A stretch of 6,221 nt of DNA, from positions 1 to 6,221 of the forward strand of contig JASHSO010000500.1 in NCBI GenBank assembly GCA_030038715.1, read 5' to 3'. The translations under genes were made by a program, and so were the position numbers. A model generated the notes under the pieces. It saw only the letters and a list, made by a program, of their open reading frames with translations. It was not told the DNA's origin and ran no database searches. Every line of letters starts with the position of its first letter. Within the stretch, counting starts at the first letter, position 1. This document shows positions 5,185 to 6,221 of this stretch, in pieces. Origin of the DNA: Streptosporangiaceae bacterium. GTDB taxonomy: Bacteria; Actinomycetota; Actinomycetes; Streptosporangiales; Streptosporangiaceae.

Positions 5185-5876
5185 AGACCGACCACGCTGC
5201 GGCGCTGCTGCCAGGCGCTGAACGCGGCGGCGCCCAGCATCGCGGCGCATAGGCCGATGCCCATGATCAGCCACGCACCGGCTGGACCGCCGAACCCGGC
5301 GATGGCAGCGACGATGGCCAAGAAGAGGCAGATGGTAGCCATCGGCCAGTCCCGAAGCACCGGCGCGGTGACCGCGCCGGCCAGACCGATGATCATTAGC
5401 GGCGCGCTGGCCGGATACAACCCCCAGACGGGGTGGCTCGTTCCGGGGTGGTAGAGCGGCGCCGTGACGGCGTACGCGACGATCCAGGCCATCAGCATGA
5501 CGCCGAGCCAGGCCCGCCTTTTGCGCTGGGTCGGCCCGCTGATGCCGGCCCCTGCTCGCTTGATCGCGACGGCGCTCCAGACGATGTTGATGGCCACCAG
5601 GGTGAAAGCGACGGCCAGCGCCCAGCCGCTGGGCAGCCCGGTGTAGGGATGCTGGCCGCGCAGCGATAGCCAGAAGCCGCCGAAGGCAACGAGCACGACG
5701 AACGCCCGGTACACCCAAAGCAGCGGCCCGCCGGATGCGAAACCGCGCCGTGCTTGCCGAGTGGCCTGGTTCAGCAGGGCAGCGGCCTCCCACAGATTCG
5801 GACCAGCCTCGTCTCCTGCGGCTCGCGCGTCACCGCGCGCTGGGTCGGCCGCGTCGGCCCCGCTGCCTTCAGTCAT
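5181..5876 (-). CDS. Six-TM integral membrane protein of unknown function
   Basis: This encodes 231 residues. A polar, Ala/Asp/Gly-rich cytosolic-looking N terminus (1-27) leads into an amphipathic stretch, NLWEAAALLNQATRQARRGF (27-46), and then six hydrophobic segments at about 51-71, 84-105, 122-142, 155-174, 177-195 and 197-220. A basic loop, KRAGAGISGPTQRKRRAW (106-123), is probably cytosolic. No transporter or enzyme motif is visible, and I do not recognise a named family. ATG 5876 was chosen because GGGAG (5884-5888) lies 7 bases upstream; the in-frame start at 6002 would run into the preceding gene and add Arg/Gly-rich sequence. The stop overlaps the TTG of the winged-helix regulator, so the two are co-translated. 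With the small two-TM gene 80 bases upstream it forms a probable three-gene operon. The pairing suggests the membrane protein responds to, or is controlled by, the regulator. Confidence 0.83.
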   Translation of the reverse strand: MTEGSGADAADPARGDARAAGDEAGPNLWEAAALLNQATRQARRGFASGGPLLWVYRAFVVLVAFGGFWLSLRGQHPYTGLPSGWALAVAFTLVAINIVWSAVAIKRAGAGISGPTQRKRRAWLGVMLMAWIVAYAVTAPLYHPGTSHPVWGLYPASAPLMIIGLAGAVTAPVLRDWPMATICLFLAIVAAIAGFGGPAGAWLIMGIGLCAAMLGAAAFSAWQQRRSVVGL

Positions 5877-5956
5877 GTCCTCGCTCCCGCCTCGGTCTGG
5901 TCCGCTCGCATGGCGGCGCGCCCGCCGGGCTACTTTCCCCGCGGGCCTGCCGCCCC

Positions 5957-6187
5957 CTAGCGCTGCTCCTGCGCCCTGGCCCGCAGCCCGTAGGCGAGCC
6001 ACAGGTGCAGCGCCGCCGGCGCAAGAAGCAGCGCGCCCCAGTAGTAGCCAAGGGAGCAGAAGATCCCTGCCAACACCACTAGCCAGATCGCCACCGCGAC
6101 CCGCACCTGGGCAACGCCACGCGGGTGGCGCCGCGCAAACGGACCTGCGGGGATCTTCGTGACCTCCGTGTCGCGCGTCTGTGTCAT
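5957..6187 (-). CDS. Small two-TM membrane protein
   Basis: This encodes 76 residues. A polar, basic N terminus (1-27, with ARRHPRG) is followed by two closely spaced hydrophobic segments, at about 28-47 and 49-67, forming a hairpin in the membrane, and a charged tail (RARAQEQR). I do not recognise a family. The start is ATG 6187, because the strong ribosome site GGAGGT (6195-6200) lies 7 bases upstream; an in-frame GTG at 6196 would itself overlap that site and is rejected. It is the first gene of the minus-strand group, and 80 bases separate it from the six-TM gene, in which I see no terminator. A -10-like CATAAA on the minus strand (6208-6213) could belong to its promoter, but the -35 region lies beyond the window edge. 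The role may be that of an accessory subunit of the six-TM protein; this is inferred from position only. Confidence 0.75.
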   Translation of the reverse strand: MTQTRDTEVTKIPAGPFARRHPRGVAQVRVAVAIWLVVLAGIFCSLGYYWGALLLAPAALHLWLAYGLRARAQEQR

Positions 6188-6221
6188 CTCTCTCACCTCC
6201 GCTCTGCTTTATGCCGCAAAC

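Noticed and set aside
5185..5793. N-terminal extension of the winged-helix regulator to 302 residues
   Set aside because: The extension lies entirely inside the six-TM gene in another frame and is Arg-rich; the conserved regulator begins at the TTG overlapping that gene's stop.
5877..6002. Longer six-TM protein from 6002
   Set aside because: It would overlap the two-TM gene and add Arg/Gly-rich sequence, while ATG 5876 has a proper ribosome site.

Overview
The window is a high-GC stretch with dense coding, strongly GC-biased third positions, GTG/TTG starts alongside ATG, and protein families typical of filamentous actinobacteria (Actinomycetota, Streptosporangiales- or Streptomyces-like). 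The genus cannot be fixed from the sequence. It holds nine supportable protein genes, one of them cut by the left edge. I see no rRNA, tRNA, CRISPR array, transposase or phage gene, and no intergenic gap reaches 300 bases.

Left part (1-818, + strand): the C-terminal tail of a PadR-type regulator ends inside an ATGA overlap with a membrane-protein gene that carries a PLDc_N-like segment, so the two are very probably translationally coupled. Middle left (819-2784, - strand): a class I SAM-dependent methyltransferase lies downstream of a gene for a secreted protein built from seven WAVG...HWNG repeats, which I read as a seven-bladed beta-propeller. A GC-rich hairpin sits between the two genes. 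A 208-base divergent intergenic region with several short palindromes separates the propeller gene from the right half.

Middle right (2993-4632, + strand): an APH/choline-kinase-fold phosphotransferase is followed, after 215 bases, by a small PH-like protein of unknown function. The second gene carries the only in-frame TTA codon I found in the window, plus other rare codons. Right part (4885-6187, - strand): a small two-TM protein, a six-TM membrane protein and a short winged-helix regulator are transcribed in that order. The regulator starts at a TTG overlapping the stop of the membrane gene (TTGA).

The 252-base convergent gap 4633-4884 contains five consecutive hairpins, including a 51-base near-perfect stem-loop. 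It is the most structured non-coding DNA here and the best candidate for something not explained by the genes. Nothing in the window convincingly forms a new multi-gene system; the notable points are two regulator-membrane-protein modules with overlapping genes, the propeller protein, and the hairpin cluster.
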